A stretch of 6,683 bases of DNA from SOKG01 sp964502665 (GTDB lineage Bacteria; Chloroflexota; Dehalococcoidia; SZUA-161): assembly GCA_964502665.1 (NCBI GenBank), contig CAZCXP010000138.1:1-6683 (forward strand), given 5' to 3'. Below, one piece after another: positions 1 to 5,778 of the stretch. How positions within the stretch are numbered: position 1 is the first letter of the stretch; each line of letters begins with the position of its first letter. Below the pieces are notes generated by a model. That model did not search any database. It was not told the DNA's origin and worked only from the letters and a program-made list of their open reading frames with translations. The position numbers and the translations under genes are program-made.

Positions 1-687
1 TGCATCCTGGGTGGCCAGGAAAACGGCATACCTGCCCCACATCTCCGGTGTCTGCCAGCCCGACCTGTCGGCATCCGGGGTCCACACCCTGAACCCCTCG
101 GTATCGGTGGCGCTGGGGCACAAAGCATTGACCGCGATATTGTACTCCTTGAGCTCCCCCGCCAGCCCGTATGTGAACCGCTCGATGGCCGCCTTAGCCA
201 CCCCATAGCCTATGTCGACCGAGGTTATCCTGCTACCGACGACTGAAGAGAGGTTAATAATGCTACCACGCCTCCTCTCCACCATGGTGGGCAGGACCGC
301 CCTGGTGCAAAGGAAGGTGCCCCGCAGATTCACCGCCATGACAAGGTCCCATCGCTTTACGGGCATATCGAGCGCCCTGCTGGGGACATTTATCCCGGCG
401 TTATTGACGAGGATGTCTATAACGCCGAACTGCTCCAACGTCCTCTTTGCCATCTGTGCAACTTCCTCTTCCCTGGTGACATCGGTCTTTATAGCGAGGG
501 CACGCCTTCCTAAGCCGCGTATTTCGTCGGCGGTCTTATGGATGGTTCCGGGAAGAGGGCCCTTTTCCTCCTCTGTGCGCGCGGCAACAACCAGGTCAGC
601 GCCCTCCTTGGCCAGAGCGATGGCGATTGCTTTGCCGATTCCCCGGCTCGCCCCGGTAACTATGGCAACCTTACCTTCAAGTTTCAT
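1..687 (-). CDS. SDR family NAD(P)-dependent oxidoreductase, 3' part cut by the window edge
   Basis: Classical short-chain dehydrogenase/reductase; 229 residues are visible and the C-terminus lies beyond base 1. Seen: dinucleotide-binding TGASRGIG at residues 11-18, an acidic D69 in TDV, NNAG at 95-98, and the full catalytic tetrad N120, S148, Y161 and K165 (S-x12-Y, YGVAK). Arg37 after the second strand (VVAAR) favours NADPH over NADH by family rule. An insertion around residues 43-56 (PLPGTIHKTADEI) resembles the one in HSDL2-like and related SDRs. The usual PG after the last visible strand is PS (residues 191-192). The ATG at 687 follows a GGGGGTG stretch. The gene is divergent from the small barrel protein, so the two could share a regulatory region. 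The family is certain; the substrate cannot be read from sequence. Confidence 0.93.
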   Translation of the reverse strand, partial: MKLEGKVAIVTGASRGIGKAIAIALAKEGADLVVAARTEEEKGPLPGTIHKTADEIRGLGRRALAIKTDVTREEEVAQMAKRTLEQFGVIDILVNNAGINVPSRALDMPVKRWDLVMAVNLRGTFLCTRAVLPTMVERRRGSIINLSSVVGSRITSVDIGYGVAKAAIERFTYGLAGELKEYNIAVNALCPSATDTEGFRVWTPDADRSGWQTPEMWGRYAVFLATQDA

Positions 688-755
688 CTTCACCCCCGTC
701 AAGTTAGCGCCTTATCATACTTGTTGTTGAGTATTGCGCGGAATGCCCGCCGAAC

Positions 756-784
756 AGTGTAGCAGAACTCGCCACCGGTCGCAA
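756..784 (-). promoter_or_regulatory. Possible sigma70-type promoter for the SDR gene
   Basis: On the minus strand TTGCGA (784-779, 4 of 6 matches to TTGACA) and TACACT (761-756) are 17 nt apart. Transcription would start near 749 and give a leader of about 60 nt. This rests on consensus matching only; a second weak -10-like TATGAT lies at 719-714 without a good -35. Confidence 0.3.
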
Positions 785-797
785 AAAAGTCCGCTGG

Positions 798-825
798 TGC
801 ACAGCACGGTGATTTGCGCTATACT
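798..825 (+). promoter_or_regulatory. Possible promoter for the small barrel-protein gene
   Basis: TGCACA (798-803, 4 of 6) and TATACT (820-825, 5 of 6) are separated by 16 nt on the plus strand in the divergent intergenic region. The leader to the ATG at 935 would be about 100 nt. This is a consensus match only. Confidence 0.3.
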
Positions 826-924
826 AACGACCGCAGACGCCACCGGCTGGAGGCAGACCTTTGAATTGCTCAACGCATAGACCTGGCTTGCAGGCTTCGG
901 CCTGAACAGGTACTCCAAAGTGTT

Positions 925-930
925 AGGAGG
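925..930 (+). promoter_or_regulatory. Shine-Dalgarno site fixing the start at 935
   Basis: AGGAGG lies 4 nt before ATG 935. It falls inside the frame that opens at GTG 920, so the GTG cannot be the main start and ATG 935 is preferred. Confidence 0.8.
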
Positions 931-934
931 AGAA

Positions 935-1267
935 ATGGAGAGATGGCTCTTCACCGTGGAAAGCAACTGCTCTGACCCTTCGAGGGAGAAGGAATTTAAC
1001 GACTGGTATGACAGGGTTCACCTGCCAGACCTCCTCGAGACGCCCGGGTTTGTGCGCGCTGCCAGGTATGAGAACACCAATCCAGGTGAAGGCCAGGGGA
1101 AGTTCCTGGCCACGTACGAGATCGAAACCGACGACATAGGGCAGACAATGGCGAAATTCAGCGAGCAGCTCAACGCGAAAGCGAAGGAAGGCCGCATGAG
1201 CGAACTGGTGATGGCCATCGGAGGGGGCCTCTACCGCCAGATAACCGCCCCCGTGGATAGCAAATAG
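935..1267 (+). CDS. Small dimeric alpha/beta-barrel (EthD/DUF4286-like) protein
   Basis: A 110-residue protein without signal peptide or membrane segment. Residues 2-9 form a first beta strand (ERWLFTVE). A helix-turn with WYDRVHLPDLLETPGF (24-39) follows, then a strand RAARYE (41-46), another strand FLATYEIE (57-64) and a helix at 67-82. The W-Y-x-x-x-H-L-P-x-x-L-x-x-P-G-F pattern is typical of ferredoxin-like dimeric barrels such as EthD and DUF4286, which usually form one domain of about 100 residues; His29 is the conserved histidine. Such proteins range from monooxygenase and cyclase partners to proteins of unknown role, so no reaction is assigned. The start is set by the Shine-Dalgarno site at 925-930. 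It stands alone between divergent SDR and downstream sirtuin genes; the 113-nt gap to the sirtuin shows no convincing terminator. Confidence 0.85.
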   Translation: MERWLFTVESNCSDPSREKEFNDWYDRVHLPDLLETPGFVRAARYENTNPGEGQGKFLATYEIETDDIGQTMAKFSEQLNAKAKEGRMSELVMAIGGGLYRQITAPVDSK

Positions 1268-1335
1268 CCTCTAAACCCTGTGGCGCTGCCGGGCCGTTCA
1301 GCCACTACTCTGCCCCTCATGTCAGACCTTCCACC

Positions 1336-1364
1336 TTGTTGACAGACGCTTGTCGCCGTATAAT
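1336..1364 (+). promoter_or_regulatory. Candidate promoter of the sirtuin operon, with odd spacing
   Basis: A perfect TTGACA (1339-1344) and a perfect TATAAT (1359-1364) lie just before the sirtuin, but only 14 nt apart instead of about 17. A 17-nt spacing exists only with the poorer TTGTTG at 1336-1341. The TATAAT overlaps the in-frame ATG at 1363. If it is the true -10, transcription starts near 1371 and translation must start later, at GTG 1381 or TTG 1393. Confidence 0.4.
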
Positions 1365-1380
1365 GGAGGCGAGGCGCAGG

Positions 1381-2085
1381 GTGGGGGTTTCCTTGGACTT
1401 AGATGAGCGGCTTAAGACCCTGGCTCACTGGATGTTTGAGGCAAAGCACCTGGTGGTGTTCACAGGCGCCGGGATCAGCACCGAATCGGGTCTCCCTGAC
1501 TTCCGGGGCCCCGATGGCATCTGGACCCGCCAGGCACGTGGCCTCCCCCCAAAAGGGCGAGACTTCTCCTCGGTGGAGCCCAATGCGGGCCACATGGCTA
1601 TTGCCGAGCTGCAGAAGCTGGGCAAACTTAGCTTCCTCATCTCGCAGAACGTGGACAACCTTCACCTGAGGTCGGGCATCCGTCCGGAGTTGCTGGCAGA
1701 GCTACATGGCAACATAGCCAGGCTGCGGTGCAGTCGCTGTCAGGCCCAGGTGGACAAGTCCAGCGGCCGGGATAGGTGCTCCTGCGGGGGCAAGCTGGTT
1801 TCCAGCGTGGTCAACTTCGGCCAGCCCTTGCCTCAGAAAGAACTCGCTGATTCCTATTGGCATTCACAAAACTGCGACCTTTTCGTCGTCGCTGGCTCCA
1901 GCCTCGTTGTCCACCCGGCGGCTGATATGCCGGCAGTAGCACTTGAATCTGGGGCTCGACTGGTAATCATCAATCAGGGGGAAACCCCATTTGACCGACT
2001 CGCTCACCTGCGCTTCTGGGAAGGAATAGGTGAGGCCCTGGCCCCAGCAGTCGATCAGTTGAAGGAACTCATGGAAATAGCCTGA
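1381..2085 (+). CDS. Sir2-family NAD+-dependent protein deacylase, SIRT6/7-like
   Basis: Cytosolic sirtuin: transfers an acyl group from lysine to NAD+, giving nicotinamide and O-acyl-ADP-ribose; some members ADP-ribosylate proteins. Counting from GTG 1381 (234 residues): TGAGIS 28-33, DFRG 40-43, QNVDNLH 89-95, catalytic His109 (LHGN), zinc cysteines C117-x2-C120 and C133-x-C135, and NAD-site GSSLVVHP 172-179. The segment from DFRGPDGIW through ARGLPPK to PNAGH is much shorter than in CobB/SIRT5 and follows human SIRT6 (DFRGPHGVW, ERGLAPK, QNVDGLHVRSG, LAELHGN), which suggests the SIRT6/7 class. The start is uncertain: TTG 1336, ATG 1363, GTG 1381 and TTG 1393 are all in frame. GTG 1381 has GGAGG at 1365-1369 upstream and gives an N-terminus near the family norm. 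The PAC2 gene follows after 14 nt. The substrate is unknown. Confidence 0.95.
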   Translation: MGVSLDLDERLKTLAHWMFEAKHLVVFTGAGISTESGLPDFRGPDGIWTRQARGLPPKGRDFSSVEPNAGHMAIAELQKLGKLSFLISQNVDNLHLRSGIRPELLAELHGNIARLRCSRCQAQVDKSSGRDRCSCGGKLVSSVVNFGQPLPQKELADSYWHSQNCDLFVVAGSSLVVHPAADMPAVALESGARLVIINQGETPFDRLAHLRFWEGIGEALAPAVDQLKELMEIA

Positions 2086-2099
2086 CCGGGATTGAATCC

Positions 2100-2987
2100 A
2101 TGGAGATGCAAAGCCTTATCATCTACGAAAGACCAGACCTTGTTCAGCCCTATCTGGTCATGGGATTTGAAGGCTGGCCCGACGCAGGAAGGGTCTCCTC
2201 CGGTGTCGTTGGTCAACTAAGGGATAAGCTGGAGGCCAGGAAGTTTGCTGAGGTCAAAGCTGATGATTTCTACGTGTTTCAATCTCCCGGTCTTGAGGTA
2301 AGGCGGCCTCTCACTGATATAGAAGACGGCCTGGTTAAGGGGCTCAGCCTGCCTTCAACCACGTTCTGGTTCTACAAGAACGACAGGTCCGCTCACGACC
2401 TGATCATTTCGCTTGGCATGGAACCCGAGCTGAGATGGAACAATTACGTTGACCTGGTTCTCGACCTCGCCCAGGAGTTCGGTGTGCACAGGCTTTACAC
2501 CGTAGGCGGAACCTATGACACAGTGCCCCACACCGTAGAGCCGATGATAAGCGCAGTGCTTAACGATGCCGGCTTGAAAGATGAGATGAGGGAATATGGG
2601 ATAGGGTTGATCGACTATAAGGGACCATCGAGTATACACACTATGCTCGTCGTCTCAGCGGGGAAGAGAGAGCTCGAGGCAGCGAGCCTATGGGGGCATG
2701 TCCCCAGTTATATCCAGGTGCCGAATGCCAAGGTCTGCTACAGCATACTCAGCAAGCTGACCAGGATGGTAGGGATAGCTGTTGACCTTGAGGACCTCAA
2801 GAAAGCGGGCGAGTATCTGGATGACCAGGTAAGCAGGGCGATTAAACAGAAGCCGGAGCTCGAAGATTATGTGAGAAGGCTTGAAGAGGAGTACAGCAAA
2901 GGCATGTATCAGGCAGGCGAGCCCCTAGCCAAGGACATCATCAGAGAGGTCGAGGATTTCCTGAGAAGGAAAAAGGATGAGGAATAG
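2100..2987 (+). CDS. PAC2-family protein 1 (proteasome assembly chaperone-like)
   Basis: A 295-residue soluble protein of the PAC2 family. This family includes eukaryotic and archaeal proteasome assembly chaperones and bacterial members of unknown role; its fold belongs to the phosphorylase/hydrolase-like group. Seen: N-terminal strand and turn MGFEGWPDAG (21-30), a form common in bacterial members; core signature LYTVGGTYDTVPHT ending at H144-T145; and the late WGHVPSYI motif. The C-terminal helical tail is rich in charge and carries YVRRLEEEY and REVEDFLRRK, close to the tail of the PAC2 protein encoded at 4033-4845. It does not end in the HbYX motif used to dock on 20S proteasomes. The ATG at 2100 (a second lies at 2106) is 14 nt after the sirtuin stop with only a weak GGGA upstream, so translation is probably coupled. 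Family is sure, function unknown. Confidence 0.9.
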   Translation: MEMQSLIIYERPDLVQPYLVMGFEGWPDAGRVSSGVVGQLRDKLEARKFAEVKADDFYVFQSPGLEVRRPLTDIEDGLVKGLSLPSTTFWFYKNDRSAHDLIISLGMEPELRWNNYVDLVLDLAQEFGVHRLYTVGGTYDTVPHTVEPMISAVLNDAGLKDEMREYGIGLIDYKGPSSIHTMLVVSAGKRELEAASLWGHVPSYIQVPNAKVCYSILSKLTRMVGIAVDLEDLKKAGEYLDDQVSRAIKQKPELEDYVRRLEEEYSKGMYQAGEPLAKDIIREVEDFLRRKKDEE

Positions 2988-3011
2988 CTGCGGGGCTTGC
3001 AAAGGATTTGG

Positions 3012-3043
3012 GGGTAGGTTGCCCGACGTCGGGCAACCTACCC
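3012..3043. repeat. Perfect 32-bp palindrome between PAC2 and ARH3-like genes
   Basis: The left arm GGGTAGGTTGCCCGAC (3012-3027) is the exact reverse complement of the right arm (3028-3043), with no spacer; the centre is GACGTC. In RNA it would form a GC-rich stem of about 14 bp with a 4-nt ACGT loop, ending about 7 nt before the GGGGA ribosome site of the next gene. No T-run follows (AATTGTGGGG), so it is not a standard intrinsic terminator. Options are an mRNA processing or stabilising hairpin, a translational control element, a protein-binding site, or one copy of a dispersed palindromic repeat. Confidence 0.9.
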
Positions 3044-3058
3044 AATTGTGGGGAAGCC

Positions 3059-4015
3059 ATGACGGAAATGGTTGATAGCGAACAAGTCAGAAAGAAATTC
3101 CTTGGCTCGCTCCTGGGGGCCGCTCTGGGAGACGCTATCGGCGCATCTTGGGAAGGGCATCGAATGGCCGCTGAGCATGAAATCGAGCTTATAGCTGAGG
3201 TTTCCCACCCCTTAACTTATACCGATGACACCCACATGACTATCGGCGTGGCTCAGTCGTTGGCAGAGTGCGGCGGCCTCGATGGACCCCATATGGCTGA
3301 ACGTTTTGTCAGCAACTATTTGCAGGAGCCATGGCGGGGCTATGGTCCCGGCCCGCCGCGAGTATTCAAGCTGATAAGAAGCGGTGAGCCGTGGGATAAG
3401 GCAGCGGCCCATATGTATGGTGGTGGCTCTTATGGAAATGGAGCAGCCATGCGAGTGGCACCAATAGGTCTTTTCTTCTGGAGCCGGCTTGCCGAGCTTA
3501 GAGAGGCGGCACATCTGTCGAGTCTCATCACGCACTCTCATGTCCTCGGCATGGAGGGAGCAGCTTTACAGGCTATGGCGGTAGCGCTTGCCGTTGCGCA
3601 AAACCCTGATAAGCCCCTCGACACGTCATCCTTCGCATCTCGCCTTTTGGACTTCACCACAGAGGATGTCTACCGCGCCAAAATAGGCAAGTTCAGCGTT
3701 CTTTTGGAGAATCCCAGTGACAGAGAGACGGTGGTAGATCAACTGGGGCATGGAATTGAAGCTTTCAACTCCGTTCCCACCGCGATATTTGCCTTCCTGG
3801 CCCGTTCCCAGCACTTCGCCTCGACAGTAATCTACGCAGTCAGCCTGGGAGGAGATACTGACACCATAGCATCAATGGCTGGAGCCATTTCCGGCGCCTA
3901 TCTGGGAGTCGACGCTCTTCCTTCCGAGTGGCAAAGACAGCTCGAGAACCGGGATTACATATCGGACCTTGCCGACAGGTTGTGGCGAGCCGCTACAGCG
4001 CGGGAGGGTTCCTAA
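3059..4015 (+). CDS. ADP-ribosylglycohydrolase family protein, ARH3-like
   Basis: Mg2+-dependent hydrolase of ADP-ribose bonds, 318 residues, close to ARH3 length. Counting from ATG 3059: GAALGDAIGASWE (20-32) with metal/lid residue Glu32, YTDDT (54-58) with T55, D56 and D57, RGYGPG (93-98), SYGNGAAMR (124-132), H159 in ITH, and GGDTDT with D266, D268 and T269. These match human ARH3 Glu41, Thr76-Asp77-Asp78, the SYGNG loop, His182 and Asp314/Asp316/Thr317; the TAIFAFL and GAISGAYLG segments also follow ARH3. All metal ligands are present, so it should be active. Known ARH3 substrates are O-acetyl-ADP-ribose, serine-linked ADP-ribose and poly-ADP-ribose, which fits the sirtuin upstream. The frame runs back to TTG 3008 through the palindrome, but ATG 3059 has GGGGA at 3050-3054 and a family-like N-terminus; ATG 3068 is also possible. 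The gene is convergent with the minus-strand operon. Confidence 0.93.
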   Translation: MTEMVDSEQVRKKFLGSLLGAALGDAIGASWEGHRMAAEHEIELIAEVSHPLTYTDDTHMTIGVAQSLAECGGLDGPHMAERFVSNYLQEPWRGYGPGPPRVFKLIRSGEPWDKAAAHMYGGGSYGNGAAMRVAPIGLFFWSRLAELREAAHLSSLITHSHVLGMEGAALQAMAVALAVAQNPDKPLDTSSFASRLLDFTTEDVYRAKIGKFSVLLENPSDRETVVDQLGHGIEAFNSVPTAIFAFLARSQHFASTVIYAVSLGGDTDTIASMAGAISGAYLGVDALPSEWQRQLENRDYISDLADRLWRAATAREGS

Positions 4016-4032
4016 AGCCACCGCCTTCAACT

Positions 4033-4845
4033 TCAGTCTTTTCCCCCCAGGAATTCTTCAACTTCCCTAGCCAGTCTCTCGTTCTCCTCTTCAGTTAGGG
4101 TGAGGTTACTCTCCAACCTCTGGACATAATTGTCGACCTCGGGGGAACGAGTTCTCAGCTCAGCCATCTTTTCATTCTGTTTTGCCGCATCGTCATTGAT
4201 ATCACTGAAATCGATGCCCAAACCAAATCTTTTGTCGAGAAACTCAAGGACTCTTTTTTGGGCTTCCCAGTCATCCACTGCTGCCAGATAGAATGGGACG
4301 ACTGGCCAGAGACTTACCCCCGGAATATTCCTTCTTTCAGCTACCCACAAGAGAAAACTGTTAAGAGCTGGCCATCCCTCCCAATTCATATTCTCAAGCC
4401 CGTAACCTCGGAGCCTCTTCTGGAATTCTGGCTGATTGAAAACGGTTAATATGCTTCGAGGGGTGGTGTGGGCGACTGAAGAAATAGTCCCACTAATGGT
4501 ATACAACTCTTTTATCTTGCAATGCTGTTCGACAACATCCAAGATTGTCTGCAAGAATTGATACCGTCCAAATCGAGGTTCGCTGCCCTTGAATATCACC
4601 AGATCCTTTCTTTCACCGCAATAGAATTTACTCTCCGGAAACTGAGCAATATCGTTTTCAACTGCAACTCCACCTAAAGGGAAAAATTCTGACGGCTCAA
4701 TTTCGCAAAAACTCTCGGCTTTGATCTTCTCATTCAAATAGTCAATCACCCTGGGTGCCAATTTGCCGGCATCTTCTGAGAAACCCACAATCAAAGATGG
4801 GTTTTGGAGCTGGGGCTGTCTGTGAAACCTAAAGAGGTCTGTCAC
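4033..4845 (-). CDS. PAC2-family protein 2, last gene of the sixA operon
   Basis: A 270-residue PAC2-family protein, function unknown. Seen: LIVGFSEDAGKLAPRVIDYL (18-37) at the N-terminal strand and helix, the core signature LYTISGTISSVAHT with H126-T127, and SLWPVVPFYL near residue 185. The helical tail has YVQRLES and REVEEFLGGK, which echoes the plus-strand paralog at 2100-2987 more than its operon neighbour. No C-terminal HbYX motif. The in-frame ATG at 4875 would overlap the previous gene by 47 nt and has no ribosome site. GTG 4845 follows a very strong GGGGAGGAAG and overlaps by only 17 nt, so it is preferred. Base composition looks AT-richer than the sirtuin, ARH3 and sixA genes. Only 17 nt separate its stop from that of the convergent ARH3-like gene, and no terminator hairpin is evident there. 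Confidence 0.88.
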   Translation of the reverse strand: MTDLFRFHRQPQLQNPSLIVGFSEDAGKLAPRVIDYLNEKIKAESFCEIEPSEFFPLGGVAVENDIAQFPESKFYCGERKDLVIFKGSEPRFGRYQFLQTILDVVEQHCKIKELYTISGTISSVAHTTPRSILTVFNQPEFQKRLRGYGLENMNWEGWPALNSFLLWVAERRNIPGVSLWPVVPFYLAAVDDWEAQKRVLEFLDKRFGLGIDFSDINDDAAKQNEKMAELRTRSPEVDNYVQRLESNLTLTEEENERLAREVEEFLGGKD

Positions 4846-5764
4846 CTTCCTCCCCTCCCCTCTTGAAGAGCTCATCGATATGTTCCTTGATCCATTTCTG
4901 GTCTTCTTCAGTGATTAGTCTGGATTCAGTGGGTTTGTATTTGAAACTTTCCAGCCAGTTTCTTATCCGTTCGGCCATTTCCGGCGGTGCCTGTTCATAG
5001 AATTGTGCCTCAAGACGTCCAATGCCTTGGTCTACCTGCGCTACCATCTTATCCAAAACGCTGAAGTCAATCTCAATTCCCAGAATCTTAGACAGAACCT
5101 CTAAGACCGATTTCGAAGCTTCTGGGTAGACCATTGACAGTCCTTGAAGATAGAATGGTATCTCACCCAGCATGCAGACAGCCTCCAGACCCCTCTTCCT
5201 GGCAACTCCCAGCAGAAGCCCGTTCAAACCAGTGATATTGCCTTGCCCGCCTCTCCCCTCCACATCTGACATCAGTATGGTATTCTCATAGCCTCTCACT
5301 TCACTGACCAAACTTTCGCTATTGGGCACCGCCCAAACCCTTGGCCTCGCCGTGTGATGAATGGGAGCAAGAGCTGCTCCTGAAACATAAACTCTGCGAC
5401 ACCCAAACTTGAGGGCCACATCCAAAACAAGATTGGCTATCTCGAGAACCTTTCGCCCCCCAGGATATGGTGTTCCGGTTTCGGTGGGTTGCTGTTCTCC
5501 AACGAAAAATATCAAGTCTCGATTTTGAGTTCGTTGAAAGTAGAATTTGCTGCTGGGGAACTCCAACTCCTTCAATAAGCCTCCTTCGATCAGAACTCTC
5601 CGAGGGTCAAAAAAATCCCACGGTTCTATTTCACCGAATTCTCGGGCGTTTACCATTTGTCTCAAATAATTAACCGCTATTATCCCGATGTTTCCAATCC
5701 CTGGCCAACTGGCTATCAGAACAGGGTTCTTAAGCTTAGGTTCCTCATAAAGCCTGATCCCCAT
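4829..5764 (-). CDS. PAC2-family protein 3, middle gene of the sixA operon
   Basis: A 311-residue PAC2-family protein. Its N-terminus carries the canonical ASWPGIGNIGIIAVNYL (18-34), the form seen in archaeal PAC2 proteins. It has the core signature VYVSGAALAPIHHT with H137-T138, and GEIPFYL in the late motif. The region 150-180 is glycine-rich (GRGGQGNITGLNGLLLG). The C-terminal tail is longer than in the two paralogs and helical, ending EEGDRPL without an HbYX motif. ATG 5764 follows GGGAGGAGGA (5777-5768) and sits 14 nt after the sixA stop, so the genes are co-transcribed. It overlaps the next PAC2 gene by 17 nt. Two different PAC2 proteins from one message could form a hetero-oligomer, as eukaryotic PAC1-PAC2 do, but this is inference. 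Confidence 0.9.
   Translation of the reverse strand: MGIRLYEEPKLKNPVLIASWPGIGNIGIIAVNYLRQMVNAREFGEIEPWDFFDPRRVLIEGGLLKELEFPSSKFYFQRTQNRDLIFFVGEQQPTETGTPYPGGRKVLEIANLVLDVALKFGCRRVYVSGAALAPIHHTARPRVWAVPNSESLVSEVRGYENTILMSDVEGRGGQGNITGLNGLLLGVARKRGLEAVCMLGEIPFYLQGLSMVYPEASKSVLEVLSKILGIEIDFSVLDKMVAQVDQGIGRLEAQFYEQAPPEMAERIRNWLESFKYKPTESRLITEEDQKWIKEHIDELFKRGGEEGDRPL
4846..4860 (-). promoter_or_regulatory. Purine-rich ribosome site for PAC2 protein 2, inside the previous gene
   Basis: On the minus strand GGGGAGGGGAGGAAG runs directly up to GTG 4845, inside the last codons of the upstream PAC2 gene (its Arg-Gly-Gly-Glu-Glu-Gly end). This decides the GTG start over ATG 4875 and implies translational coupling of the two genes. 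Confidence 0.7.
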
Positions 5765-5767
5765 TGC

Positions 5768-5777
5768 TCCTCCTCCC
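5768..5777 (-). promoter_or_regulatory. Ribosome binding site of PAC2 protein 3
   Basis: GGGAGGAGGA on the minus strand ends 3 nt before ATG 5764 and begins right after the sixA stop codon (5781-5779). It is strong and supports the start chosen. Confidence 0.75.
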
Positions 5778-5778
5778 T

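Noticed and set aside
212..730. 172-residue plus-strand open frame opposite the SDR gene
   Set aside because: The minus strand carries a complete SDR motif set through the same bases; the plus frame has no recognisable motif or ribosome site.
920..934. GTG 920 as the start of the barrel protein
   Set aside because: The AGGAGG ribosome site lies inside this extension and points to ATG 935.
1268..1330. Terminator after the barrel-protein gene
   Set aside because: GTGGC and GCCAC (about 1280-1306) form only a 5-bp stem with a long loop and no T-run.
3012..3043. Palindrome as an intrinsic terminator
   Set aside because: No T-run follows either arm, and the next gene on the same strand starts 16 nt later.
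3008..3058. N-terminal extension of the ARH3-like protein from TTG 3008
   Set aside because: It would be translated from the palindrome itself and has no family resemblance; ATG 3059 gives a normal N-terminus.
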